Under the pieces are notes generated by a model. That model made no database searches and had not been told where the DNA came from. It was given only the letters and a program-made list of their open reading frames with translations. A stretch of 54,564 bases of DNA. Origin: an uncultured Saprospiraceae bacterium. GTDB taxonomy: Bacteria > Bacteroidota > Bacteroidia > Chitinophagales > Saprospiraceae. Position 1 is the first letter of the stretch, and every line of letters begins with the position of its first letter. Below are positions 33,842-42,956 of the stretch, in pieces. Location of the stretch: positions 1-54,564 of the forward strand of contig CALAJP010000258.1 in NCBI GenBank assembly GCA_937922815.1. Direction: 5' to 3'. The translations under genes were made by a program, and so were the position numbers.

Positions 33842-35518
33842 ATGGGAAAACTCACTTTAAAATCTATTATATTCATTAGTCTATTTGCTAACTTTCATGT
33901 CAATGCTCAGAGAACCTGCTTATTGCACGAGCATAATCCAAAGGAGGTTGAAGAATTAAACACACTATTAGCCAATAGTAATAGAGCAGAATCCAGAAGT
34001 AACACTTATAAAATTCCAGTTGTTTTTCACATCATTCATAAAGGTGAAGAAATAGGACGAGGTGCAAATATATCCGAATCGGCTATTTTTGAACAATTGG
34101 AGGCAATGAATAATGACTTTAACGCACAGAATCCCGAAATTGGGCTCGTTCCCGACCAGTTTAAAAATGTAGTTGGAGAAACGAATTTCGAGTTCTTTTT
34201 AGCATATACAAACCCTCAAGGAGAATTTCAAAAAGGTATTTTAAGGCATGAATTTCCAGAAATTGAAGATATGGATTACATTGATAATGTAATCAAACAA
34301 AATACTTTTTGGGATAGCAAAAAATATTTGAACGTTTGGATTGTTGATTATCCTGAAAGTTCTTTGTTAGGGTATGCTTTTCTTCCTACACGTTCTGTAT
34401 TGGGAAAATTCAAAGATGGAGTAGTAGTGCAAAGAAGCCGTTTGGGGAACAATTCTGTTTCGAGAGGAAGAACGGTTGTTCATGAATTGGGACATTATTT
34501 TGGATTACTTCATCCTTGGGGAATGAGTGAGAGTTGTGATAATGATGATAATGTTGAAGATACTCCAAATTGTGAATCTCCTACTTATGGTTGCCCACAG
34601 GCAGATGTATTAAGTTGTGGAAATACAAAAATGGTGAATAACTTTATGGATTATGTTGATGATAAATGTATGTATTTCTTCACAGAAGGGCAAACCGCTA
34701 AAATGACCCAAATAGCAGTGGAACTAAGGGATGCATTATTATCTCATGGAGAGGCTATTTACCCCATCTTAGAAGGTTGTAATTCTCTTGACCAACCTGT
34801 TGTGGAAAGATTTGAAGGAAGTTTGCCTAGTTGGGATTTTACTAATTGGGCAGAATCAGAAGTAATAGGAGGAACTTTATCATTAGCGGAGAATACGACG
34901 GCTGGGCTAAAAGAATCCTATATATTTATGGATTGTATTGAATTCGCAAAAGGAACGAAATATAATTTTTCTTTCGATGCGTCTACTTTTATTGATGATG
35001 AATTAGAATATAAGATTGAATTGGGTTTTTCGGCATTAAATAATGAATCTGACTTTTTTACGAATGGATTATCATTTCAAGAAATTGGAACGGTACATCC
35101 TATTTATGACTCATACTCATATGAGGTAGAGTTTGAAGATGATATTGCTTTAGTCCCAATCCTTAAAGTCACTCAACCTAATAGCGGAGGAGAAGTTTTA
35201 TTACGTGAAGTTCATTATTCGAAAGAGTCAGATGCTAGCGGAAAAGTAGACACTAGTATGGTTACCAATACAGATAATATTGAAGAAGAAAGTATTTACA
35301 AAATATACCCCAATCCCGTATCGAATAAATTGTTTATTGATGTAGACAATAATAATGCAGCAATTGATGTTGAAATATATGACTTGACAGGTCGTAGGCT
35401 TTTTAAAGAAAATTTACAAACTCCTTCATTGGAAACGTCTAATTTCCCTACTGGAGTTTATATATTGAAAATCTCTGACGAAAAGCGTATCTTTACGACT
35501 AAATTTATTAAAACATAG
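33842..35518 (+). CDS. Secreted M43-type zinc metalloprotease with T9SS type-A tail
   Basis: A 558-residue protease. The signal peptide ends near H-V-N-A-Q (residue 23). A pappalysin/cytophagalysin-like catalytic domain follows, with V-V-H-E-L-G-H-Y-F-G-L-L-H-P-W-G around 210-225 (zinc ligands of HExxHxxGxxH) and a Met-turn at N-N-F-M-D-Y. A beta-rich domain comes next. The end (I-Y-P-N-P-V-S-N-K-L-F-I-D, last about 75 residues) is a type-A T9SS sorting domain (Por_Secre_tail). The product would be exported by T9SS and anchored to the surface or released. The Lys/Cys-rich gene follows 34 bases on, so the two are probably co-transcribed. Confidence 0.93.
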   Translation: MGKLTLKSIIFISLFANFHVNAQRTCLLHEHNPKEVEELNTLLANSNRAESRSNTYKIPVVFHIIHKGEEIGRGANISESAIFEQLEAMNNDFNAQNPEIGLVPDQFKNVVGETNFEFFLAYTNPQGEFQKGILRHEFPEIEDMDYIDNVIKQNTFWDSKKYLNVWIVDYPESSLLGYAFLPTRSVLGKFKDGVVVQRSRLGNNSVSRGRTVVHELGHYFGLLHPWGMSESCDNDDNVEDTPNCESPTYGCPQADVLSCGNTKMVNNFMDYVDDKCMYFFTEGQTAKMTQIAVELRDALLSHGEAIYPILEGCNSLDQPVVERFEGSLPSWDFTNWAESEVIGGTLSLAENTTAGLKESYIFMDCIEFAKGTKYNFSFDASTFIDDELEYKIELGFSALNNESDFFTNGLSFQEIGTVHPIYDSYSYEVEFEDDIALVPILKVTQPNSGGEVLLREVHYSKESDASGKVDTSMVTNTDNIEEESIYKIYPNPVSNKLFIDVDNNNAAIDVEIYDLTGRRLFKENLQTPSLETSNFPTGVYILKISDEKRIFTTKFIKT

Positions 35519-35552
35519 AGGCTAGACTCAGAGCCTTAAAAAACATCAAATT

Positions 35553-36092
35553 ATGAAAAGAATATTATTTTTAGCAGCATTTTTTACCTTTACAATTGCT
35601 TTAAGTGCTCAAACTGACGCTGCTGCAGCCGCTTCTGAAACAATGGAAGTTGTAAAGAAAGAATGTGCTAAAGATTGCAAAAAAGCTTGTTGTACTGCAG
35701 ACGCTACTAAAAAAGCTTGCACTAAAGAAGGTAAGGCTTGTTGCAAAAGTAAAGCAGGCGCTAAGGCTTGTTCAAAAAGCACTGCTGCAAAAAAATCTTG
35801 TACTAAACCTTGTGCTAAAACATGCACTAAAGGAAAAACAGCTTCTTTGAAAACTATGCAATTCAACGACGCAACTGCCGCTAAAATAGCTAATATGGAC
35901 GAAAGCATCGAAAGAAGAGAATGTTCTACTTCGGGTAAAGTAAGTTATTTCAAAAGTTATACTTGTTCTACTTCAGGTAAAATGGTAAGTAAAGAAGTTA
36001 CTTTTGATGAAAAAAATAGTGCTTTTGTAGATGTTATTTCTCCTTCTAATGAGAAAACAACTCCAGCTAAAAATACTGCTGAGTTTAAATAA
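35553..36092 (+). CDS. Secreted Lys/Cys-rich protein, metallothionein-like stretch
   Basis: A 179-residue protein of unrecognised family. The signal peptide is MKRILFLAAFFTFTIALSAQ. Residues about 37-92 hold 11 Cys, mostly preceded by Lys or Ala (K-K-A-C-C, K-A-C-C-K, K-P-C-A-K-T-C), a basic Cys-dense stretch suited to binding soft metals or to crosslinking. The C-terminal half (E-C-S-T-S-G-K-V-S-Y-F and a second C-S-T-S-G-K) carries a duplicated motif, and the end is Lys/Thr-rich. It lies 34 bases after the M43 protease gene and is closed by the bidirectional terminator at 36113. It might be a target or partner of that protease. Metal binding is inference from composition. Confidence 0.75.
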   Translation: MKRILFLAAFFTFTIALSAQTDAAAAASETMEVVKKECAKDCKKACCTADATKKACTKEGKACCKSKAGAKACSKSTAAKKSCTKPCAKTCTKGKTASLKTMQFNDATAAKIANMDESIERRECSTSGKVSYFKSYTCSTSGKMVSKEVTFDEKNSAFVDVISPSNEKTTPAKNTAEFK

Positions 36093-36112
36093 GATTTGCA
36101 AATAATCACAAT

Positions 36113-36150
36113 AAAAGAGCCTTTCAGTTGTACTACTGAAAGGCTCTTTT
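36113..36150. terminator. Bidirectional terminator between convergent genes
   Basis: Arms AAAAGAGCCTTTCAGT (36113-36128) and ACTGAAAGGCTCTTTT (36135-36150) are perfect, with a six-base loop. A/T runs at both ends serve the Cys-rich gene (+) and the acyl-CoA synthetase gene (-). Confidence 0.9.
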
Positions 36151-36174
36151 TAGTTGCTGGATATCTGAAAAGTT

Positions 36175-37995
36175 TTATTTGTAAATGGATTCAATTTGAG
36201 CTGCATATTTTTTCAAAATAATCCTTCTTTTCAATTTCATCGTTGGAGTTAGCTCCGTTTCTTCTCCATTAGGTTTATTATTATTCCATTCGTCAGCTAC
36301 CAGAACGAACTCTTTTATTTGTTCTATATGGCTAAACCCTTTATTTACCTTGTTGATAATTTGTTTGAAATGTTGTTTGATAATTGGACTTTGAGCCAAT
36401 TCATGAGCATCACGAAATGAAAGGTTTTGTTTTTTGGACCAATTCAATAATATTTCACTAGAGATAGAAATAATGGCGGAAACAAATTTTCTATTATTAC
36501 CAATGACCATGGCATTTTCAATAAACAAATTTTCCTTTAAGGCACTTTCTATTGGAGTAGGTGCTACGTATTTTCCTCCTGACGTTTTTAGCAATTCTTT
36601 TTTTCGGTCTGTAATAATTAAAAAGTCTTTATTGGCTTGTTTCTTTATTTTTCCAATATCTCCAGTCCTTAAGTATCGAATATCATTTATAGTTTTAAAT
36701 GTTTTTTCATTAGCGGCATCATTTTTATAATAACCTGTCATTACACTGGGTCCTTTGACCAAAATTTCACCTTCGTCTATGATAAAATTTCCTTCGGTTT
36801 TATCGATAAGAACTTCTAAACCATCAATAACAAAACCAACACTCCCAAGCATAAACCCATCTTTATCCAAACTACTTACGGTAATGGTAGGAGAACATTC
36901 GGTAAGACCATAACCCTCTCGAATAGGGATTTTAGCACCGCAAAAAGAACGCAGCAATTTTGTAGGACAAGCAGCAGCACCTGTAAAAATCATTCTAATA
37001 TTTCCGCCTAAGGCTTCTCTCCACTTGCTATAAATTAACTTATCGGCAATACTCCATTTTACTTTTTCTACAAGCCCCATCTTTTTGTTAGGTTCGTAGG
37101 TTTCAGCTAGTTTTAAAGACCAAAGGAATAACTTCTTTTTGATACCCGTCAATTCGTTTCCTTTGATACATATTTTTTCATATACTTTTTCGAGTAGTCG
37201 AGGAACAGTGGAAAAGAACACAGGTTTTATCGTGGCAATATCACCCTCTGGGCCACCCAAACTATCTGTTCCCGTTAAGTGAATACAAGCTCCTTTGAAT
37301 AGTAAAACATGATAAACGGCACGTTCATAAACATGACATAAAGGTAAAAAACTTAATACCTTGTCTTCTCTTTCGATAGGTACTATTGGAGATACGACAT
37401 TAACTATATGACAAAGGTTTTGATGTGTTAACATAACGCCTTTCGGGTTGCCTGTTGTTCCCGAAGTATATATAATGGTAAATAAATCTTCTGATTTTAT
37501 TTGTTTAGAAAGCGATATAATATGCTTCCAATCATCTACTAATAAGTTTTTCCAATAGGTTTCACTATTCTCATCGTCAAAAGAATATATCGTGGTTAGG
37601 CATGAGCAGTTCTCTTGAGCACTTTTTAGTTTTTGTTTCAAATCGCCCGAACCGCAAAAGACGGCTTTGACTTCGGCTTGATTTAAAATATATTCATATT
37701 CCCGACTGCTAATGGTAGGGTAGAGCGGTACCGATATAATACCCACAAGTTGAGTTGCGAAATCAACAATAGCCCATTCCCAACGGTTTTTGTAACTAAC
37801 AATAGAGATTTTGTCTCCTTTTTTTATACCTGCTGCCAACAATCCTGCTGCTAATGACAAGGAAAGTTCCCATACTTCTTTATTAGATATATATTCCCAT
37901 GTATTATTTTTAGGGTTTTTGGATGCTAAAGAATTTTTTTGAGGTACATTATTATAATTGTACTCAAGAATATCAAAAAGTCGAGTAAATTTCAT
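36175..37995 (-). CDS. Long-chain acyl-CoA synthetase, AMP-dependent
   Basis: A 606-residue member of the adenylate-forming family that activates fatty acids with ATP and CoA. The P-loop-like motif I-Y-T-S-G-T-T-G-N-P-K-G-V-M-L-T lies around 175-190, followed by E-G-Y-G-L-T-E-C-S-P-T-I. The hinge and C-terminal domain contain R-T-G-D-I-G and I-T-D-R-K-K-E-L-L-K-T-S-G-G-K, with the catalytic Lys near the C-terminus (T-P-T-M-K-L-K-R-R). It most resembles the FadD15-type long-chain group of Bacteroidota and Actinobacteria. It is monocistronic, convergent with the Cys-rich gene, and follows PorP/SprF copy 2 at 142 bases. Confidence 0.92.
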   Translation of the reverse strand: MKFTRLFDILEYNYNNVPQKNSLASKNPKNNTWEYISNKEVWELSLSLAAGLLAAGIKKGDKISIVSYKNRWEWAIVDFATQLVGIISVPLYPTISSREYEYILNQAEVKAVFCGSGDLKQKLKSAQENCSCLTTIYSFDDENSETYWKNLLVDDWKHIISLSKQIKSEDLFTIIYTSGTTGNPKGVMLTHQNLCHIVNVVSPIVPIEREDKVLSFLPLCHVYERAVYHVLLFKGACIHLTGTDSLGGPEGDIATIKPVFFSTVPRLLEKVYEKICIKGNELTGIKKKLFLWSLKLAETYEPNKKMGLVEKVKWSIADKLIYSKWREALGGNIRMIFTGAAACPTKLLRSFCGAKIPIREGYGLTECSPTITVSSLDKDGFMLGSVGFVIDGLEVLIDKTEGNFIIDEGEILVKGPSVMTGYYKNDAANEKTFKTINDIRYLRTGDIGKIKKQANKDFLIITDRKKELLKTSGGKYVAPTPIESALKENLFIENAMVIGNNRKFVSAIISISSEILLNWSKKQNLSFRDAHELAQSPIIKQHFKQIINKVNKGFSHIEQIKEFVLVADEWNNNKPNGEETELTPTMKLKRRIILKKYAAQIESIYK

Positions 37996-38137
37996 AGAAA
38001 TATTAGATTATAATTAGAAGGTAGCGTGTTTTTTGTCAAAACAGCTATTTTTACTAAATATAAACTTTAAACCTGAAAATTCATAGTATTTATAAAAGCT
38101 GTTAACCGTAGGAAACCAAATTATATTTTGATACTTG

Positions 38138-39067
38138 TTAAAAATATCTAGGAGAATGAATTCTAATCTTGGGACTATTATATAAATCATAGGTCATTAA
38201 TAATTCGTGGGTTCCTTGGTTGTAAATCCCTGTTTTGTTTTCTATCGAATAATCATACGCATAACTAACATATAAAGAAGGGTTAATGTATATTCCTGCC
38301 AAGGCTCCAATACCGTCTCCCGAGCGATACAATAAACCCGCTGTTAGTTTTTGGTTAAATATAAAAGTACCATTTAGTTCTACTTGAAGTGGGGCATTTT
38401 TCAATATTCTTAAAGTCGTTGTTGGCTTGAATTCTATGGCATGTGATATATCGAAATAGGTACCTGCTACTAACCAGCCATGCATAACTTGACTAGATCT
38501 ACTCTGTTTATGCCCCGTACTGTTGTTAATGTCGTTTCGAACCAAATTTGTAATAGACGCCCCTATGTAATATTTTTTAGAATAATAATAAAACCCGGTA
38601 CCAATATTTAATAATGTTCTTGAGGTATTTTTTATATTGATAACAGCATCGTTATTATCATTATGTTGGAGGTTTCTTACGTTATTTGATTGAATAGTTG
38701 CCCCCATTTTAATTCCAATAGAAAGAAAGTTTTCGCTATTAAATCTTATTTTATAAGCAATATCACTTGAAATACTTTGATTTCTAATGGGACCAATTTT
38801 GTCATTTATTAAAGATAAACCTACGCTGATGTTCTTGCGCCTCATTGGTGCATGTATGTTTAAGGTTTGTGTAGTTGGTGCTCCCTCAAAACCTACCCAT
38901 TGATTTCTATATAGGGCAGTGATAGAGATAGCTTCTCTAGTGCCCACATATCCTGGATTATAAGATTGCATATTGAGCATATTATGGCTAAAACTGGATT
39001 GTTGTTGGGCAGAAATAGTCTCAATACTACATATTAAAACATAGGCAATTAAAAAGAATAGTCTCAT
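38138..39067 (-). CDS. PorP/SprF-family T9SS outer-membrane protein, copy 2
   Basis: A 309-residue barrel with a signal peptide ending near I-S-A-Q, then S-H-N-M-L-N-M-Q-S-Y-N-P-G-Y-V-G-T-R-E-A, the family start, and Y-R-N-Q-W-V-G-F-E-G-A-P as in copy 1. It ends in Phe. Inserted residues (N-S-T-G-H-K-Q-S-R-S-S) account for the small length difference from copy 1. It is probably another SprF-like partner for type-B T9SS cargo; which cargo it serves is unknown, because it neighbours an acyl-CoA synthetase and a lipase-like gene with a type-A tail rather than a CHU_C protein. Confidence 0.92.
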   Translation of the reverse strand: MRLFFLIAYVLICSIETISAQQQSSFSHNMLNMQSYNPGYVGTREAISITALYRNQWVGFEGAPTTQTLNIHAPMRRKNISVGLSLINDKIGPIRNQSISSDIAYKIRFNSENFLSIGIKMGATIQSNNVRNLQHNDNNDAVINIKNTSRTLLNIGTGFYYYSKKYYIGASITNLVRNDINNSTGHKQSRSSQVMHGWLVAGTYFDISHAIEFKPTTTLRILKNAPLQVELNGTFIFNQKLTAGLLYRSGDGIGALAGIYINPSLYVSYAYDYSIENKTGIYNQGTHELLMTYDLYNSPKIRIHSPRYF

Positions 39068-39380
39068 AGTTTTATGGATTCTAGGTTGTGCATTTTCTTT
39101 GATTTCTAATATTGAGAATGCAAAGTATGTGCCTAATTTCCCTAATGTATCACCTCTTTAAATATAAAAATATCATTCAAGTTACTAATAACAAGGTAAA
39201 TACGAAATTGTAAGTCTGATATTTTGGCAAACAAGAAGTGGTGTGATAAGTAGAGCAGTCATTCAATGTTTTCGTTTTCTAATATCGGGAATTCGTATTG
39301 CCTAAAAAAATATCAACGAAGGTGAACGTTTAAGTATCTTAATTTTGTTATTTACTTGTAATAGCATCAAACCTAAAACA
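39068..39380. other. Divergent control region between PorP/SprF copy 2 and the lipase-like gene
   Basis: Gene-free stretch of 313 bases. TAATTTTG at 39340-39347 fits the -7 consensus for the lipase-like gene 34 bases downstream, but no TTG lies at -33. Nothing comparable is clear for the PorP/SprF side, and no ORF or hairpin is seen. Confidence 0.45.
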
Positions 39381-41816
39381 ATGAGAACACTACTATACCT
39401 TTCTTTTCTCTTGTATTTTTTCAACAATTCATTGAATGCACAATCAGAACTATCAATATCTCGATTAGAATTTGAAATAAAAGACAACTTATTAAATACT
39501 TACATTTTTGTAGACAATACGGCTAATCAGAAAAGCGAAGAAGGTTTTATTTATGCATATTTAGATGAAAAAGAAGTAGGGAAAATTTCCTTAAAACAAT
39601 TATCTCCTTACGAATCCGAAATCATAAAATTTATATATCCTTCTGGTGACTTAAATCCAGAAATAGAGCATCATCTGAAATTTTTGATTGGTAAAAACAA
39701 TTTGCAAAATAACTGCCAAAGTAATAATTGTATTTCCTTTCTGACCCCATCTAGCCAAGTTACACTTCGCAAAGTAATTTACCCTGTTGTTTTTATTCAT
39801 GGGTGGACAGACAATGATAAAGTTTGGGATAATATTACTCGGTTAACGGAACAGCGATATGGCTGGAGAGATGGAGGAAGGCTAGATTATTGTTTGAATC
39901 CCGACCACAATCAATTTACTTCTGACCAGTATATTTTGCACTTTACAGACACGACCCAACTTAGAGGTGCAGAATATTATACCATCAATTTTGATGCGGA
40001 TAGAAATGGAACGCCTTACACAAACACAGACTTGAATCCATTAAATAATAATCAAAGTAACCAATCCGCAGTTGTTAAGCAAGGATGGGCATTAAAAGAT
40101 GCCATTGAAAAAATATTGCAAGTTTCGGGTGCTGAAAAAGTCATTTTAGTGGGACACAGCATGGGCGGAATAGCATCCAGAGAATATATTCAAAATGAGG
40201 ATAATTGGCAAAAAGATGGACACCATCATGTGGCAAAGGTGCTGACGTTGGCATCACCACACGGAGGTACTGATATTTCGATTTTAAATATAGGTTTATT
40301 CGCTGGATATGACGAAAAATCTGAAGCAATACGCGATTTGCGATTCAGGAACTTCTTTTATGGAGGGCAATATTTGGAAGGAGGGAGAGAGTCCTTTTTT
40401 AGTCTTTTTTATAATAATGATGTAGATGTGAATGGAAAAATTGGGGATAATATTATTGGTTTAAATCAAAAATTTACTCCTCAAGATATTGCTTATGCTA
40501 CAATCGTTGGAACGGGTAATAATTTTCCAAATTTTAATGGCGATGGGGGAGTAGTTGCAGCCAGAGCAGATTTGAATAATTATTTAAAACCAACTCCGCC
40601 TTCGATTCCTCAACGAGCCGATAGGTTTGATGTAGCTGCTTTTCATTCTGATATCCCTAAAGTAAATTTAATTGAAACGATTAGAGGATTGGACGAACCT
40701 GGTATTTTGCCTTTGTATTATAATTTGGATTTGAATGGATTGACTATGGGGATAAGTACTATTCAAGCTAACAATCATACCGTTCTAAATAAAAATATTG
40801 ATAATGATTATTACAAAATAAACTTAGACGAAGATGGTTATTTTAGTATAGAAATAACAAATATTCCTGTTTCTGAAATGGCTGTTTCTGTCTTGGATGA
40901 AAATGAAAATGTTCTTATTGAAAAACAATCTTTAGGAGAAGGTTCTCTATTGATTGATGAGTTGCTTGAAAAAGGGAGTTATTTTGTAAAAGTACAAACT
41001 ATTGCCAATGAAGATAGTTGGAAATATCCTTTTTGGATAAGAACAAATTTCACTACTCAAAGAAATACAGAAATTGATTTTACTGCCGACCAAACGGTTA
41101 TTTGTGATTCTACACAAATTAGTTTTGATACAGATTCAGAAACTACTTTCGGTAATCTATTATGGGAATTTGAAGGCGCTGAACCAAGCGAATCTAGAAT
41201 TAGAAACCCTAAAATTCTCTATAAAAATGAAGGCAACTATGTTATAAAATTGAATATAATTCATGGTGAAGATACCCTTTCTCATGTCAAAGAAGATTAT
41301 ATTTCTGTGGTAAATTCTCCTAAAGCAGATATTTCTTTTACACAAAATGAACCAAATACTTATCTTTTTTCTAACAAAAATGAGAATGCAAATGATACCT
41401 ATTTGTGGGACTTTGGAGATGGAAATAACTCGGAAAAACTTAACCCCAGTCATCTATTTGAAGAAGGCGTTTTTGATGTAGTGTTAGAATCATCAAACCG
41501 TTGTGGAGCGGATTCTGATAGTATTGAGATTAATAATATAAGTGTAGCAAATGAATTTATTTCTGATTTGGATGCATCATTATTTCCTAATCCTACGAAT
41601 GAAAAAATATTCATTCAATCGGAAAGAATAACGGGTAAAATAGATGATATTTCGATTTTTACTGTGGAAGGAAAAATAGTAGAATCTAAAAAAATGGTTT
41701 CTCCAAGTTCGACAGGCTTATTCGAAATTGATGTTCAAAACCTGCCAATCGGGTATTATTTATTATCTATTCAAGATAAAAATGGTTTTGAAACGTTACC
41801 TTTTGTGAAGTTTTAA
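39381..41816 (+). CDS. Secreted lipase-like alpha/beta hydrolase with PKD and T9SS type-A domains
   Basis: An 811-residue secreted enzyme. The signal peptide (MRTLLYLSFLLYFFNNSLNAQ) is followed by a small beta domain. An alpha/beta-hydrolase domain holds V-V-F-I-H-G-W-T-D-N (oxyanion hole) and V-G-H-S-M-G-G at about 257-263 (nucleophile Ser), as in triacylglycerol lipases. A pre-peptidase-like beta domain follows, then a PKD domain near 670 (Y-L-W-D-F-G-D-G-N-N-S). The end (S-L-F-P-N-P-T-N-E-K-I-F-I-Q, about 733-811) is a type-A T9SS tail. The TTG at 39345 would spoil the signal peptide, so the ATG at 39381 is chosen. Substrate could be a lipid or ester; Asp and His of the triad are not assigned. 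Confidence 0.88.
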   Translation: MRTLLYLSFLLYFFNNSLNAQSELSISRLEFEIKDNLLNTYIFVDNTANQKSEEGFIYAYLDEKEVGKISLKQLSPYESEIIKFIYPSGDLNPEIEHHLKFLIGKNNLQNNCQSNNCISFLTPSSQVTLRKVIYPVVFIHGWTDNDKVWDNITRLTEQRYGWRDGGRLDYCLNPDHNQFTSDQYILHFTDTTQLRGAEYYTINFDADRNGTPYTNTDLNPLNNNQSNQSAVVKQGWALKDAIEKILQVSGAEKVILVGHSMGGIASREYIQNEDNWQKDGHHHVAKVLTLASPHGGTDISILNIGLFAGYDEKSEAIRDLRFRNFFYGGQYLEGGRESFFSLFYNNDVDVNGKIGDNIIGLNQKFTPQDIAYATIVGTGNNFPNFNGDGGVVAARADLNNYLKPTPPSIPQRADRFDVAAFHSDIPKVNLIETIRGLDEPGILPLYYNLDLNGLTMGISTIQANNHTVLNKNIDNDYYKINLDEDGYFSIEITNIPVSEMAVSVLDENENVLIEKQSLGEGSLLIDELLEKGSYFVKVQTIANEDSWKYPFWIRTNFTTQRNTEIDFTADQTVICDSTQISFDTDSETTFGNLLWEFEGAEPSESRIRNPKILYKNEGNYVIKLNIIHGEDTLSHVKEDYISVVNSPKADISFTQNEPNTYLFSNKNENANDTYLWDFGDGNNSEKLNPSHLFEEGVFDVVLESSNRCGADSDSIEINNISVANEFISDLDASLFPNPTNEKIFIQSERITGKIDDISIFTVEGKIVESKKMVSPSSTGLFEIDVQNLPIGYYLLSIQDKNGFETLPFVKF

Positions 41817-41847
41817 TGGAAACCTACCAATGAAATTAACTGAAAAA

Positions 41848-41878
41848 TAAACCCTCAAGTTGAGAACAAGAGGGTTTA
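41848..41878 (-). terminator. Terminator after the aromatic operon
   Basis: TAAACCCTC (41848-41856) pairs with GAGGGTTTA (41870-41878) around a 13-base loop. On the minus strand it continues into TTTTTC, so it ends the operon 20 bases after the DAHP synthase stop, and may also stop the lipase transcript. Confidence 0.75.
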
Positions 41879-41897
41879 GAAGTATAAAATAACGTAA

Positions 41898-42956
41898 TTA
41901 AAGTTTTGATTGATGGTCTATTGATTCATCGTGAATAGACTTGTAAAATCTTTCCATGAACTTAGGAGAAAGGTTTTTCTTTCCTCCTTTTGCAATACCA
42001 TTTTGTAAAATCTCTTCCCAACGTGTACTTTGTAGAATAGAGATATTATTTGATTTTTTGTACGCTCCTATTTTCTCAGCCAATTTCATTCTTTCAGCTA
42101 CTAGATTGATTAATTGTTCATCAATTTCGTCAATTTGAGTGCGGAAACTTTCCAAATCAGAAGCAGATGCTGTACTTCCAGTTGCTTTAATTTTGAAATC
42201 ATTAACCATTTCTTGGAAACGAGTAGGTGTTACTTGCTGTGCTGCATCTGACCAAGCGTTATCTGGGTCGATATGAATTTCAGACATTACTCCATCAAAA
42301 TTTAAATCCAATGCTTTCTGAGCTACATCAAACAAAGTATCTCTACGTCCACAAATGTGTGAATTATCACAAACTATCTGTAAATCTGGAAATTCTCTTT
42401 TTAAATCAATAGGTATTTGCCAATGGGGAACATTTCTGTAATCCTTAGCCCCATGAAAAGCAAATCCTCTATGAATAACCCCAATTCTAGTAACCCCAGC
42501 TTTGTAAATACGCTCGATAGCACCTTTCCAAAGAGCCAAATCAGGATTGATTGGGTTTTTGATTAATACAGGAATATCAACACCACGAATTGCATCTGCT
42601 ACTTCTTGAACAGAAAATGGGTTCACTGTAGTTCTTGCACCTAACCAAAGAATATCAATATCATGTTTCAATGCCTCAAAAACATGTTGAGTATTAGCAA
42701 CTTCGGTAGTTACCTTTAATCCTAGTTCATTTTTAACATTTTTCAGCCATGTTAATCCTTCAACACCAACTCCTTCAAAAGAACCAGGTCTAGTTCTGGG
42801 TTTCCAAATACCAGCCCTAAAAGCATCAATTCCTACTTCTTTCAGTTCTTTGGCAGTAGCCATTACTTGTGCTTCAGTTTCTGCACTACACGGACCAGCG
42901 ATAACAATCGGATGTCCAGCACGGCGTTCAATAGCAGGTTTTAAATTCATTTCCAT
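41898..42956 (-). CDS. Bifunctional DAHP synthase / chorismate mutase
   Basis: A 352-residue fusion that starts the shikimate pathway and commits chorismate to prephenate. Residues 1 to about 255 are a DAHP synthase of the KDSA-like class (I-A-G-P-C-S-A-E; A-G-I-W-K-P-R-T-R-P-G-S-F-E-G-V-G; W-L-G-A-R-T-T). Residues about 264-352 are an AroQ-class chorismate mutase (R-T-Q-I-D-E-I-D-E-Q-L-I; A-E-R-M-K-L-A-E-K-I-G). The order synthase-mutase matches the Bacteroidota fusion. Its start overlaps the tyrA stop by one base (TAATG), so it is the last gene of the aromatic operon. Fusion suggests feedback through the mutase domain, as in related enzymes. Confidence 0.93.
   Translation of the reverse strand: MEMNLKPAIERRAGHPIVIAGPCSAETEAQVMATAKELKEVGIDAFRAGIWKPRTRPGSFEGVGVEGLTWLKNVKNELGLKVTTEVANTQHVFEALKHDIDILWLGARTTVNPFSVQEVADAIRGVDIPVLIKNPINPDLALWKGAIERIYKAGVTRIGVIHRGFAFHGAKDYRNVPHWQIPIDLKREFPDLQIVCDNSHICGRRDTLFDVAQKALDLNFDGVMSEIHIDPDNAWSDAAQQVTPTRFQEMVNDFKIKATGSTASASDLESFRTQIDEIDEQLINLVAERMKLAEKIGAYKKSNNISILQSTRWEEILQNGIAKGGKKNLSPKFMERFYKSIHDESIDHQSKL

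Noticed and set aside
35665-35850. 61-codon plus-strand alternative frame in the Cys-rich gene
   Set aside because: It is a Lys/Leu shadow of the real frame with no signal peptide.
35609-35908. 99-codon minus-strand ORF opposite the Cys-rich gene
   Set aside because: It is the Ala/Leu/Val antisense of the Lys/Cys repeats. The plus frame has a signal peptide, close upstream gene and terminator.
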